From positions 27,758,763 through 27,822,762 of the forward strand of contig JAPTYO010000007.1 of NCBI GenBank assembly GCA_036873135.1: DNA of 64,000 nucleotides. Reading direction: 5' to 3'. The DNA comes from Clarkia xantiana subsp. parviflora. Taxonomy: Eukaryota; Streptophyta; Magnoliopsida; Myrtales; Onagraceae. Positions 1 through 10,467 of this stretch are shown here, piece by piece (the first letter of the stretch is position 1; every line of letters starts with the position of its first letter). The notes under the pieces are model-generated. The model searched no databases. It had not been told where the DNA came from and saw only the letters and a program-made list of their open reading frames with translations. The position numbers and the translations under genes were made by a program.

Positions 1-475
1 AGATTCCGATATCTGCTTTTCAGATGTTCCGACTTAGAGACAATGGCACGTATATAACTTATTAGAATTGATAAAGACTTCGACTCACATATGCCGAGGG
101 TGTTCCGACTTTAGAGTAATGATATTAATACCCTAAAAGTTGCTCAAATTTATATTGCTGCCATCGAGAGAGATCGGAACACCTCGGAATCGGACTTCAG
201 AATTTGTATCAGTTCTCTATAATTATAAACAACTTTTAGGACTTTTTTATATCCTGATACATGTCGGATCTTGTCGGAAGCTGGCTGTTTGTCATAAACC
301 AGAACCACCATCATCATTCATCAACCATTTAATATTTTTCTTACAAACATGAAATTAACTTCATTAAATGATATTTATATTATCTTAATGCTCGTACGTG
401 TTTATAATAATATAATAGTGGATCTTGTCTTCCATTCATTGAAATTGAATTTTACTGAGAAGGAAAAGCCGTAGC
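1..475. other. Intergenic, no gene seen
   Basis: AT-rich sequence downstream of the minus-strand RTM2-like gene. The phrase TTCCGACTT appears more than once in the first 130 bases, but no coding region, RNA gene or element end is recognisable. Confidence 0.6.
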
Positions 476-1200
476 TTAAATCGGAAGAGGGAAAACCTCA
501 AGCACAGTTTGGTTCTTCATGGAATCATGGTCCTGCGAAAGGGAAACCGAATATTTGTACGACAACCACAGATAAGCTCCAAAGCCAGCCACAATGACCG
601 CCGCTGAAAGTAGCATAGTCCTCATCCTACGGTCCACACATTTTGTCGGATTCTCATCGCTTCTTGATCTCGTAAGGGTGTCACTTTTGGGCACTTTGAT
701 GCGAAGAGTGCCGTGGCTGAGCTTAGCGGTGATGGCGCCACCAGCAGTGGAGCTTTGTTGCTTTGAGAGCTTGAATTCTTTGCGGAAACGGCTGCCGTTG
801 AGCTTCATTAGCTCATTTGGTGGACGTTCTCCGTTGACCAGTAGAGACCCGTGGCTGTTGAGCTGGACCTTCAGCTGCTCCTTGTTAAACCCTGCCCACC
901 ACAATTAAACGATCACTATTTAATTTTTTATAGCATATTTGCTTTACACTTAAAATAATTTATGAGTTAAAGTGCTGATCATAAAAGTTTTTCCATTCCC
1001 AGAGCTCGAATGTTTGATCTCTGATTAAAAAAAGAATCATTGAACCATTATTACACGAAGTCATTAAATCCCGCTAGCCCAGGAGAGAATGTTACGTACG
1101 TACCTTCAACATGGAGCTCAAGGGTATCATGACCCTGATCCTCCTCCGTCTTCCATTCAAAAGCGGGATCGATATCCTCGTACTTGGTCTTACGTTCCAT
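476..1200 (-). CDS. RTM2-like small-HSP-domain membrane protein
   Basis: Two exons on the minus strand, 1104-1200 and 476-891, give 170 residues. The donor is GTACGTACG after GTTGAAG and the acceptor is GGGCAG; the junction codon encodes Gly in VEG-FNKEQL. The N-terminal half is an alpha-crystallin/Hsp20-type fold: DIDPAFEWKTEEDQ, then DTLELHVEGF, VNGERPP, FRKEFKLSK and LSHGTLRIKVPK, the usual beta-strand series ending in the I-x-V/L motif. A basic, Ser-rich linker follows, then one hydrophobic segment (about residues 126-146, MLLSAAVIVAGFGAYLWLSY) and a short tail. An Hsp20 domain plus a C-terminal membrane anchor is the layout of Arabidopsis RTM2 and relatives, some of which restrict long-distance movement of potyviruses. 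That role is family knowledge and is not shown here. A TATA-like TATATAAAG lies about 70 bases upstream of the ATG on the minus strand. Confidence 0.85.
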
Positions 1201-1260
1201 CCTTGAGGTTAATTATGTTTTTCTTCTCTTCTGTCTGCAACTGCAACTATAGACAAATAT

Positions 1261-1285
1261 CAGCTTCCTTTATATACTTATGCAT
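1261..1285 (-). promoter_or_regulatory. Candidate TATA box of the RTM2-like gene
   Basis: On the minus strand the run AAGTATATAAAGG lies about 70 bases upstream of the start codon at 1200, a usual distance for a short 5' leader. Position and sequence only. Confidence 0.45.
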
Positions 1286-1638
1286 GGTCGAGGTTTTGTT
1301 TTGTTTTGGAAGAGAGCTAGCTTCTGATCTTCATCATATTCTCAAGTTATTCCTAGTTTGTGAGTTGGGACAAAGCTTTGTCTTGTACTCTCTGTCTGAT
1401 GATCATGGAAGATCAAGGCAAAGGATCAAAGGTGGTACTGCATGCATATGCATGTGCGTTATGATATTGGTTTGGCCACTTTCTTTGGTATCAAGGCAGA
1501 GAATAATTATCTGACAAACATGCAAGGAAGAGAGACAAGGAGACATTTTCTGTAGAGCTGCTCAGGTTTAAAGTAACAAATTTTGTTCGGAAGGCAAGTG
1601 GTTGAATTAGGTGCAAATAGTTAAAGTAATTTTTTTAA

Positions 1639-1926
1639 GGGTAAATATAAGATTTTAAAGGAAGAAATTGAGAAAAAAAAATACAAATTTTAAAGGTCAA
1701 AATTACATCACCAAAAACTGAGATTGATAATTGCTCCACCAACTCTTAATAGCTTCCAACCCCAAAATGATCCGTTTAAGGATTGAGTTCAAGGACAAAG
1801 CTATTAAGGGGTTGAGGTCTAATTAAGGGAGTAATTGATCCCCTTAACTTTTGTGGTGTGTAATTTTGACCATAAAAATTGTATTTTTTTTTCTCATTTT
1901 AGTCCTTTAAAATCTTACATATGCCC
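1639..1926. mobile_element. MITE-like inverted repeat
   Basis: The two ends are inverted copies over roughly 100 bases: the left side reads GGGTAAATATAAGATTTTAA, and the right side, complemented, reads GGGCATATGTAAGATTTTAA. The GGG ends resemble the MULE-type MITEs elsewhere in the window. No exact 9-bp target duplication was found. It has no coding capacity. Confidence 0.55.
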
Positions 1927-2145
1927 AATATTTTTTTTCTATTAATTATTTTAATACCCTAATTAAATTATACCATGAATTAGGGGTGAGTAATAGTCCA
2001 CCAAGACCAAAACCAAGACCAAGACCGCTCAAGACCGAGTCCAAAAGACCAAGTCCATTTTGGACCAAGACCATTGGTCCTTCTATTTTAGTCTTATTTG
2101 GTCCTGATCTTAATTTTGGTCCAAGACCGAAAAGACCATTAAAAC

Positions 2146-3238
2146 TAGGGGTGAAACCGGACCGGTCGGACCGGTTTATTGCTTATTTCGGTCGGGTATC
2201 TATATTTTCGGTCCGATTTTTTTCCTTAAAAAATCCGACCAAAAAGCCGTGTGAATAAAAATAAGGGTTAATAACCTATGAAATGTCTGAATTTTGACCC
2301 ATGTTAACCGGAGATGTCTGAATTTTCAAAAGTTAATTTGGAAGGTCTGAATTTTCAACTTTGTTGAACTTTGGTTTTCCGTCCATTTTAGGGTTAAATT
2401 TAACAGAATTGTGTGAAATGACACTTTTACCCCTTTTAATTTTTTTTATTTAATACCTTATTTGAGAAAATGTGAAATGACAAAATTACCCCTGAAGTTA
2501 AATTAAGAAAATTCTTTTTTTTTGCTTTAAGGGGCATTTTCGTCTTTTCAGGTCAAGCATGTGAGGGGCACACTTTGGTCGGAGGGCATTTTCGGGATTT
2601 AAGTTTATTTCCGGTCACATGCCAAGCATGTAACCAAATTCCGTCAGTTTTAACGACAAAAATTGACGGAGACTTCTTATATCAAAAAAGTTGAAAATTC
2701 AGACATTCCAAATTAACTTCTGAAAATTCAGACCTCTCCGGTTAACATGGGTCAAAATTCAGACCTTTCATAGGTTATTAACCCTAAAAATAAACCGTTC
2801 ATTGGTAGTAAGGTTTTTTTCGGTTTAAACCAAAAATCCAAAATTAACAATTACCATTTAAAATTATTGTTATTTTCATGGAATTTTATCCAACATAAAT
2901 GAAAAATAACGTCCAGTAATATAATTTAATAAACTATAAAACAAAATTATAAAAAATAACATTCATAAGTGCCTATTTCATAATTTATATTAACCTAATT
3001 AATTAATTATTAATTAATATCAACTAATAATATATATTGTTTATATTTAGTTAGCATAACGGTCAGTTCGGTCCCCACGGTCCTCAAAGCTCAAAATCCG
3101 AGCCGGACCGAAAAACCGAACTAGAGTAAAAAAAACGACCAAATACCAAACGAAATATTTCGGATTTGGTTTTTTTCGGTCCGGGCCGGTCGGTTTTCAC
3201 CGGTTTTTCGGACCAACCAGATTTTGGTTTCACCCCTA
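2146..3238. mobile_element. Nonautonomous hAT element, nested
   Basis: The termini are TAGGGGTGAAACC and its inverted partner GGTTTCACCCCTA. The flanking 8-mers ATTAAAAC (2138-2145) and ATTAAGAC (3239-3246) match at 7 of 8 bases, as for an old hAT insertion. Subterminal regions are rich in CCGGACCGGTCGG-like runs. A separate 520-bp MITE is inserted at 2265-2784. It has no coding capacity. Confidence 0.8.
2265..2784. mobile_element. MULE-like MITE with 9-bp TSD
   Basis: The termini GGGTTAATAACCTATGAAA and TTTCATAGGTTATTAACCC are inverted, and the inverted similarity continues for over 100 bases through several GTCTGAA repeats. An exact 9-bp duplication TAAAAATAA flanks it (2256-2264 and 2785-2793), the target size of Mutator-like elements. 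It lies inside the hAT at 2146-3238, so it is younger than that insertion. Confidence 0.9.
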
Positions 3239-3269
3239 ATTAAGACCATTTATGACCATTATATTATTA

Positions 3270-3305
3270 CTAGGGATCAGCGCATGCGTTGCACGCGCGA
3301 CGATC
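3270..3305 (-). mobile_element. Helitron-type 3' end (minus orientation)
   Basis: On the minus strand a GC-rich hairpin (CGCGTGCAACGCATGCG) is followed about 10 bases later by CTAG and a host T. This is the usual 3' terminus of plant Helitrons. The element would extend to the right; its 5' TC end was not placed with confidence. Confidence 0.55.
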
Positions 3306-4470
3306 GATTTTGTTTTTTAATTGTTCGGTTTCGAATGAATAAGTTGAAGCATTGTAATTTGTATGCAGTCTATAACAATTTTTGTTATCATTAAAAAACA
3401 TGTGTTGATTGAGAAGTATCCAAGTTACCGCCGCCAAATAACCTAACATACAAACAAACAAATACAATACAAATGATTATGATATAACTATAGAACTACG
3501 AAGCTGCTCAACATTTATATAAATCATGAACGGATCGTCTAAACCAAGCTAGAATTTAGAACGATAGTTGAAATTGTGTGCATTTTCAAATATAAAATAC
3601 AAAATATAGAATTATAATTGGTGATACTGGAGCCTTCTTCACTTCTTACATGTTCATACCTTTTGTTATGCACAACTTACTTTATCACCAGTTGAACTGA
3701 AACTCGTATAATGCTACAAGATTCTAAGAGGCTCTGTTTAATCTAATTTTGTGTTCTTCCTACTGAGAGCGTCAATAAAAAATGATGCATGCAAAGAAAA
3801 TCATCAATGTAGGTTTGTAGGGAAAATGGAACAATAAATTCAGTATATGTTTATGTTGCAAAGGAATCTTTAGATTTACTTATACATATATCTAACTATA
3901 ATCATAGTATCTTTAGTCAGAAGCAAAAAAATGCAGCAATAGTAAATAAGTATAAATATCAAACATGTACAAGAAGTGTGTCTAATTATGAATATTTTGA
4001 CCGATGGATATTAACAGAATAAGATGGAGAAGTGTCTTTACCAGAAATGAAGGAAGTACAAAAAGCTAATTTATTAACAAAAGACATACTAACTTAAATG
4101 CCGAGTACAAGAAGAAACAATACCTGATGATCCATTTTCTGAGCTAGCAATTTCATTTCAACCAACTTATACTGCTGAAGCCTACAATAATAGCTTACGA
4201 TTAGATTGTGAAAATGCTCATAACCAAGTAGCTTAAGATGTTAATATGAGAATCTAAAATATATCGAGGAAAAATATTACTACATCATAGTAATATTAGT
4301 AATATAACTAAAGCCTCATTTTGTGCCTAGAAATAGAAGCAATTATTCCACACTTTACAACTAAAAGTTGAAATGTAACAAATATCATTCGACTCCAGTG
4401 CAATGCAATTTACTCATCAATCAGCTAATGTTGTCGCCATAATACTAATCCAGCTTGTGAAACTACTAAA
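3306..4470. other. Probable Helitron interior, no gene recognised
   Basis: AT-rich sequence with no continuous coding region. It lies between a Helitron 3' end and a NAC-like fragment and may belong to the same mobile unit. Confidence 0.4.
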
Positions 4471-4712
4471 GAAGCTCACGTGGGCTATTCCAGCTTTTGC
4501 GAGTTCTTCGTCAATTAATCTATACTCATGCATTACCCAATTGCTACGTTGCCTACGTAGAGCCCGACCAATATGACAAACCAATGTTTTCTTCATCCAA
4601 ACGTCCTGGTGTAGTAATGGATTGGTCTGTCCTTCCCAGTTGCCTTCCAGTAAAAAAAATATGTTTCTCGATTAGCTTTCAACTCATTTCTGTACTTCTT
4701 CGTCCTTCTATG
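4471..4712 (-). pseudogene. NAC-domain gene fragment
   Basis: Minus-strand translation shows YWKATGKDRPIHYYTRTFG in one frame. After a one-base frame change near 4590 it shows MKKTLVCHIGRALRRQR and then SNWVMHEYRLIDEELAKAG. These are the conserved subdomains C-D of the plant NAC DNA-binding domain (WKATGKDR, KKTLVFY.GRAP.G.RT, WVMHEYRL). The upstream FRFHPTDEEL part and downstream exons are not recognisable. The frame break and missing parts make this a dead fragment. Its position next to a Helitron 3' end suggests capture by that element; this is inference. Confidence 0.8.
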
Positions 4713-6040
4713 TTGTAATTTAGAAAAGACAACTAATGACAGACTATTAATTAAACAGATAAAAATGAAACTCACATATGAAAACAAAGTTTACTTAATG
4801 AAGTATCTCCAAGAATTTACTAAAAGAATGCAACTCACAAGACAGTTCCATTTATAAGAACGGATCCTTACACTTATCAATTGCATCAGTAATTATTTCT
4901 CCAATAAGATCAACGTTTTCAACATATATGGTAGCAGCAGCTATAAATCCGGGGATTGTTTTAGTTAATACAAATGATGCAGACAAATAACAAACAAACA
5001 GTAAGTCCTCATCATCACCATTTATATAATGTGTGCATTAACATTGATATCATCATGACTTTTCACAAGCCTGGCCTTCTTCTCCTGTTCTTCTACCAAT
5101 ACTTGCACAATTTTATCAATAGAGTTGGATAAATATGATTATTACTTAGAGAAGATGAAAGTTGAAAATATTATTGTCTTAGCCGTCAACAACATCAACT
5201 TGTCCCATCCCCGTATATATTTGAGTTTATTGAGTCTATCCTTACTTTACTCACTAAAAAATGATAACTAACACGGTAGTGTGACTGTAACCTATTGAAT
5301 CGTCTATAACAAGGAAATCAACCAACATCTATAACTGAAAATAATAATAATAAAAGAAATTTTGAACGTCTCAAACTCTGAGAAATATATACATTATGAT
5401 AAATTTATTTACTTTAGACAATAATATATTTTTATATATATAGTTTGACTGGTCAAAATTATTGCATAATTATTAGCCGTATCCTAATTTAGGATTATAT
5501 ATTTTAGGGAAATTTCTCTGCATATTAAGTTTCATTTTCATTTTCAAATTCTATATTTATATTTATTTTAGGAAGGATTAACATATATATATATATATAA
5601 AATAGATACGCATTTTTTATTGCTAAAAATATATTATGTGATCTTAGTTTCCACGTAAAGCCGATAGTGGACCTAATATAGATTTGGATCTATAATGATT
5701 TGGATCCAGGATGAAGTTAGAATATTTTATCCAGGCCTAAATTATTTAGTTTATTCGATGCGTAGTAATTGACTAACACGGTATTCTTGCGGAATTTTGT
5801 TATAAAATGTTGTGCTCTTTACATCAACATCATTTGAAATTCTTATGTTTATATAATAATTGAAATAATTATAATAATTTTCTCAATAATTATCCCACAA
5901 GAAAAAACATTTAATAATTAGTTTCATTTCCTCTACTCCATTATATTATATATAATTATAATAAGTGCATTTTCAATTTATGAGATGATTATTATAAAAA
6001 TAATATTGTACAAATTAAAAATAAATAAATAAAAATAAAA
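4713..6040. other. Noncoding stretch inside the nested element
   Basis: AT-rich with short ATA and AT runs and no gene. The tail at 5990-6040 becomes A-rich and then joins the GGTC-rich right arm of the outer hAT-like element. Confidence 0.5.
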
Positions 6041-6213
6041 TAAAAATGGTCTTAAATGGTCCTAATGGTCTTGACTAAAATCAGGACCAAAAAAATCAAA
6101 ATCATTTTAAATGGTCCAAATAGTTCTGGTTTGGTCCTGAATCATTTAGAGAATGACCATTTTCAAATGGTCTTATATGGTCCTAGACCCGGACCAGACC
6201 ATGATCAGCCCTA

Positions 6214-7139
6214 CCAATAAAATCCATAATTTCGTCCTCATTTGGGGTCAACCCATAATTCTTGATACCACTATTCCAACACACTTAATTATCTTTACAC
6301 CATGAAAAATGTGTTTACGTAATTATAATTTTTCGAATGTTGTGAGTTGTTGAATTTAAATTGATATTCTTATTATACCAATTAGGGGTGTCAACGGGTC
6401 ACGGGTTTCTGTCGAATTATGGGCCTACACTGATTTTGCCTCGTTGACTTGTGAGGTCCCGCTCCGATTTCGCCCCACGTACCATGCGATATGGGACGGG
6501 CACAAATCTACTTTTCCACATGGCGGTGCGGGTTCAGGTCTACGATCGCACACCCCGTGAAATAGGACTAAAGTAACACATACTCAAAACACTAAGCGCT
6601 AAAATATAAATGAAGTTTACTAGATATGTTAGGTCTTAGTTTAGAGTCTAGACACAATGTTTCAATGTTAAACAAATCATAAGTGGATGTCTAAATATTT
6701 GTGTTTACTTGTTTATATTGCGATAAATTTAATGTGTTTGGTAATTTGGATATGGAGTTATATTTTTGTGCTAGATTTGATGTGTTTGGTGTTTATATTT
6801 GTATTTAGAGTTGAATTTAAAGGTTAATTTGGATACAAGCTTGAGAATTGATGAATATGATGATAGATTTAGGATTCGCGGGGCTCCACAGGTCGCCCTG
6901 TATGATTATTTATCTCCACAGTGAGTTATATAAAATATATATGAGTCTAACAAATCGACCCGCAAGACGAGTTAGTGCCGACGAAAACCACCTCGCCCCA
7001 TTAACAATTTAATACTCATATACCCAACCAACGTATTTTTTGTTCCGTCTAAGATTCAATAAATCTAGCGTATTAATTTATAACAGCCTCATTAATTATT
7101 AGAATTTATTGATATTTCAATTATATTTATTTATACAAC
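6214..7139. other. Intergenic with one hAT-like end
   Basis: At 6383 the sequence TAGGGGTGTCAACGGGTC has the form of a hAT terminus, and the next 150 bases are GC-richer than the surroundings. No matching right end or convincing 8-bp duplication was found, so it is probably a truncated copy. No gene was seen. Confidence 0.4.
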
Positions 7140-7833
7140 TAGGGTTGGATGTATAAACTAGTCTGGTCGAATTAGATTAGTACTGAACTTAACTAAATCG
7201 GTTAAAAATTAGTTCGATCGAACCTGTTTAATAAGAAAACCTGATTTTTATAATTATAAATGGTGCAGATTAGGATTACAACAGAATGGACCAGTTTAGC
7301 AATTAACTGAATTGGACTTGTTTTATTATTAATGTAATTTATTGCAAATTTAAAATAAATTTCTTAAATACGTAATAGGTATATACTATATAGGTTCTTT
7401 TGGGAAAAAAATAAATAAATCTAGGATTGTTAACTAAGGTCGCAAATTTTGTATCATAATCAGTATATAAACTAGTTAAACCAAGCTAATTAGACAAATA
7501 AGACACAATTCTCATCTAAGGATCTACTTCAGTACACATATACATAATACTCTTCTATACCATGAAGATTTATTGGAATAATAAAGTGTTTTTAATGACG
7601 GTTTATGTTAATTAGTTATTCTTATTTATATTTTAGTTTAGAAAGAAAAAAAAAGACGATAAATGGTTCTGTCCAGTTCGTACCAGTTTACAACTAATTT
7701 ACAACCAAATAAGATATTATAATTTTTAACAAGACACTTTAGACCCTAAGTTTAAAACCGAACCAAATTGGTTTTAACAATTTAGTTCAGTTCAAAACCG
7801 ATTCAGCCGTAAACCGAATTGTGCCTAACCTTA
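7140..7833. mobile_element. Nonautonomous hAT element
   Basis: The ends are TAGGGTTGG and its imperfect inverted partner CCTAACCTTA. The flanking 8-mers TATACAAC (7132-7139) and TATACAAT (7834-7841) match at 7 of 8. Subterminal regions carry inverted ACCGA/TCGGT and GAACC motifs. It has no coding capacity. Confidence 0.75.
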
Positions 7834-7841
7834 TATACAAT

Positions 7842-8290
7842 TATACTTTGCCTCCATCTAGAGGTTCCCTCTTTAATTTCAAGCTCCTCTGTTCCTACTC
7901 CTCCATTTACCTTCGTCGATGACGAATTGTCAAATTCCTTAGTGTGTTCGATCTATACTTTTGTTAGGGGGAATTTGTTCGATTAGTGGAGGCTGGTTTC
8001 GTGCTAATTTATCATTAGAATAGTGTTTTAAATTTCAAACTACTTGTATAATTTTTAGCGGTAGAAATCGTATGTCAATTACCATTAGTTACTGTTAATA
8101 TTAGCTAGTAATTACAGTTTTAAAAAAATAAAATAAAATAAAATAAGCAGTTGAGAATATTGTTTTAAAGAGGGAGTAAATGCTATAAGTCGCAGCCTGT
8201 AGGCCTCAAGATGTGAGTTACCGTTTGTAAAGTTCAAACATCCAAATCTACAACAATGTTGAAGTGTCTACGTATTTTAATTTTTTTTAA
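7842..8290. other. Intergenic, no gene seen
   Basis: AT-rich spacer between a hAT element and a truncated repeat. No coding region or RNA gene is recognisable. Confidence 0.5.
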
Positions 8291-8788
8291 AGAGTTCTTT
8301 AGTGCCATATGTTTGTACAATTTTTGTTTTTTGTGCTATCTGTTTTATTTTGTAAGCTTTTGGTGCTATATATTTGCATTTTGTAGATTTTTGGTGCATA
8401 TGTTAGTCAACGGTTAAATTTAACCGTTAATCATTTTATTTTGTTCAATTTAGTTCTTAAATTTATATTCCTAAATTTTAAATTTTACTATTTAATCCCT
8501 ATTGTTTTTCCGATCACCGCCCAAATCCCCAGCCACCACCCAAATCCCTCGGCCACCACCTAAGGCCGACGACCACCACCTAAGGCCGGCGACCACCACA
8601 AATCGGGCCGTGCGACCACCAAATCGGAGCCGGCCAGCCCCAATCGGGCCGACAACCACAAATTTGGGCAGGCCACCGCCATTTGAGGCCGGCCACCACC
8701 AATTGGGGTGGTGGCCGGCCCCAAATGGTGGCTACCGAGCCGATTGGGGCTGGCCGGCCCGATTTGTGGTGGTCGTCCTCTATGGGAA
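8291..8788. repeat. One-sided MULE-like repeat with GC-rich core
   Basis: The left part has phrases of the form TTTGGTGCTATATATTTG and ends with CAACGGTTAAATTTAACCG. It resembles the start of the TTTGGTACCACTT MITE class in this window. A GC-rich, purine/pyrimidine-skewed core (8510-8775) follows, with CCACCACC and AATCGGGCC motifs in both orientations. No right inverted end is present. Long open frames here on both strands follow from base composition and are not genes. Confidence 0.45.
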
Positions 8789-8851
8789 ATGATGAAGGAG
8801 CTAATGGGGAAGTACGGAGATGACTCAAATTTGGTTTATGATCTGGCTGAT
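8789..8851 (+). pseudogene. Histidyl-tRNA synthetase exon fragment
   Basis: The frame reads MMKELMGKYGDDSNLVYDLAD. This matches the class II histidyl-tRNA synthetase segment just before motif 2 (E-L-MGKYGEDS-LIYDL-DQGGE in the eukaryotic family). The frame stops right after GCTGAT, at TAAGTAACC, where a splice donor would be expected. No neighbouring HisRS exon was found within several hundred bases. It is probably a transduplicated fragment next to the truncated repeat on its left. Confidence 0.55.
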
Positions 8852-9364
8852 TAAGTAACCTTTATAGCAGATGCATCTCTTGATAGCTATTCTATACAAT
8901 TTGTTGTTAGTTATAGCAGAATAACACAATCGATACTTTCAGATTGTATGCGAGTTAAAAGATAATTCTTCCAGAATGTCACAAAATTTACATCTTAGTG
9001 AATTCTGGTCGGTAACATCAAGTATGAGGCGGAGAGGTCGGGCATTTGTAGTTGTCTTGGGTGATGCCCTAGAATGCAGTATTACACCATGTCTCTTGCT
9101 AATCAGTATTACTTGCCTTTCTTCTTCGATTTCATATACCGTATGCAACATATAAATCTGTTAGTAATTTAGTCATTAGCAAATGGGCTGCATTATCCGA
9201 GTATTCACTGAGATCAGTTTGGTATCCTTTTTTGATAGTTCGACTGAACTTTGAGATAACTCGCTTGACTTATTGAAATGACCCATTTCCTACTTATTTC
9301 AGATACTTATAGCATATATATTTAACTCTATCAATTTCACTTCACCTGATCTGTTGTCATGTAG
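8852..9364. other. Intergenic, no gene recognised
   Basis: No supported gene. A short minus-strand open frame of 70 codons (8939-9151) has no recognisable domain. Confidence 0.4.
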
Positions 9365-9372
9365 GGATTCAT

Positions 9373-10072
9373 TAGGGCTGAGCATGAGACGGATGGGCGG
9401 GCTTTTTCTAAAAAATGGCCCAAGCCCTAAAACTAGGGCCACTTAATGGATGTCCCGAGCCCTATCCCAAGCCCTAGCTAGTAGGAAAAGGCCCGCCCGC
9501 TACGGGCCTACAGGGACTAGGGACAAATGGAACAAACCCAAATTCCCATCCAAGTTTAAAAAAAAAAAATCAAAATCAATTTACTTAAACCATAACTAAA
9601 CACAGAACAACAACAAAGTTCAACACATACCACAAAGTTCACCATTAAATACCAAAATCACTCAAACATTTTGTCACTTGTAAGAACACTAAGTTCAACA
9701 CATAACTTGGTTCTCCAAAATAGTTCACCAAAGACCCCAAAACTAAGTTTTACCAAGACTCTAACACAAAGTCACCAACAATTCTGACATAACAAGTTAT
9801 AAATGCAAATCCCAGATCAAATGGAACTTCAACCTGAAATATCACTAAAGTTAACTTAACTAACTATAGTTTATAGCTGATTTGTTAGCAAAAAGGGACG
9901 GGACGGGTCTTTTGGGACTTCGTAAAAAAGCCCTAATCCTAGCCCTATCCCTAGTTGAGAAGAAAAGTCCCGCCCATTAGGGCTTGGGCACATTTTTGGG
10001 ACGGGCTTTTTGGGACGGGCTAGGGCAGGACGGGCGGGATTTTGAGCCTCTCGGGATATTTGCTCACCCCTA
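9373..10072. mobile_element. Nonautonomous hAT element (700 bp)
   Basis: The ends are TAGGGCTGAGCA and TGCTCACCCCTA (inverted, one mismatch). A perfect 8-bp target duplication GGATTCAT lies at 9365-9372 and 10073-10080. Subterminal regions are rich in GGGC/GCCC motifs (GACGGGC, GGCCC) in opposite orientation. No transposase. Confidence 0.92.
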
Positions 10073-10467
10073 GGATTCATATAGAAATGATGAATGGCAT
10101 ACTGAATTGCTTGGTTGTTTCTCAGAACCTCTTTTATGGATTTTCTTATTTCATACATATGATCTGTTTTTCTCGTGCGAATACACAATTGTAATTAATT
10201 TCAAAATCCTCTTTAATTCTCCCATTAGGGCTTGGGCACATTTTTGGGACGGGCTTTTTGGGACGGGCTAGGGCAGGACGGGCGGGATTTTGAGCCTCTC
10301 AGGATATTTGCTCACCCTAGGATTCATATAGAAATGATGAATGGCATACTGAATTGCTTGGTTGTTTCTCAGAACCTCTTTTATGGATTTTCTTATTTCA
10401 TACATATGATCTGTTTTTCTCGTGCGAATACACAATTGTAATTAATTTCAAAATCCTCTTTAATTCT
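9973..10467. repeat. 248-bp direct tandem duplication
   Basis: The block 9973-10220, which holds the last 100 bases of the hAT element plus its right flank, is repeated at 10221-10467 almost without change. The second copy has one C missing in CACCCCTA and one G-to-A difference at CTCTC(G/A)GG. The copies abut with CCC at the junction, as in a recent replication-slip or break-repair duplication. Confidence 0.92.

Larger units (their letters stand above)
1981..6213. mobile_element. Decayed hAT-like element hosting nested insertions
   Basis: The left end is TAGGGGTGAGTAATAGTCC. The right end, complemented, is TAGGGCTGATCATGGTCTGG. Both subterminal regions are dense in GACC/GGTC motifs in opposite orientation (1990-2140 and 6040-6210), as expected for hAT transposase binding sites. 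The flanking 8-mers CCATGAAT and CCAATAAA match at only 5 of 8 positions, so the target duplication is weak. Another hAT (2146-3238) and a Helitron end (3270) are nested inside. No transposase is visible. Confidence 0.5.

Noticed and set aside
1986..2258. Open frame rich in PRPKPRP-type peptide
   Set aside because: Formed by GACC-rich subterminal repeats of a hAT element and crosses a second element's boundary.
6383..7020. Complete hAT element starting at TAGGGGTGTCAACGG
   Set aside because: No inverted right end and no convincing 8-bp duplication; recorded only as a remnant end.
8502..8828. Overlapping proline-, threonine- or tryptophan-rich open frames on both strands
   Set aside because: They mirror a GC-rich inverted repeat; no domain, no gene context, and both strands open for the same compositional reason.
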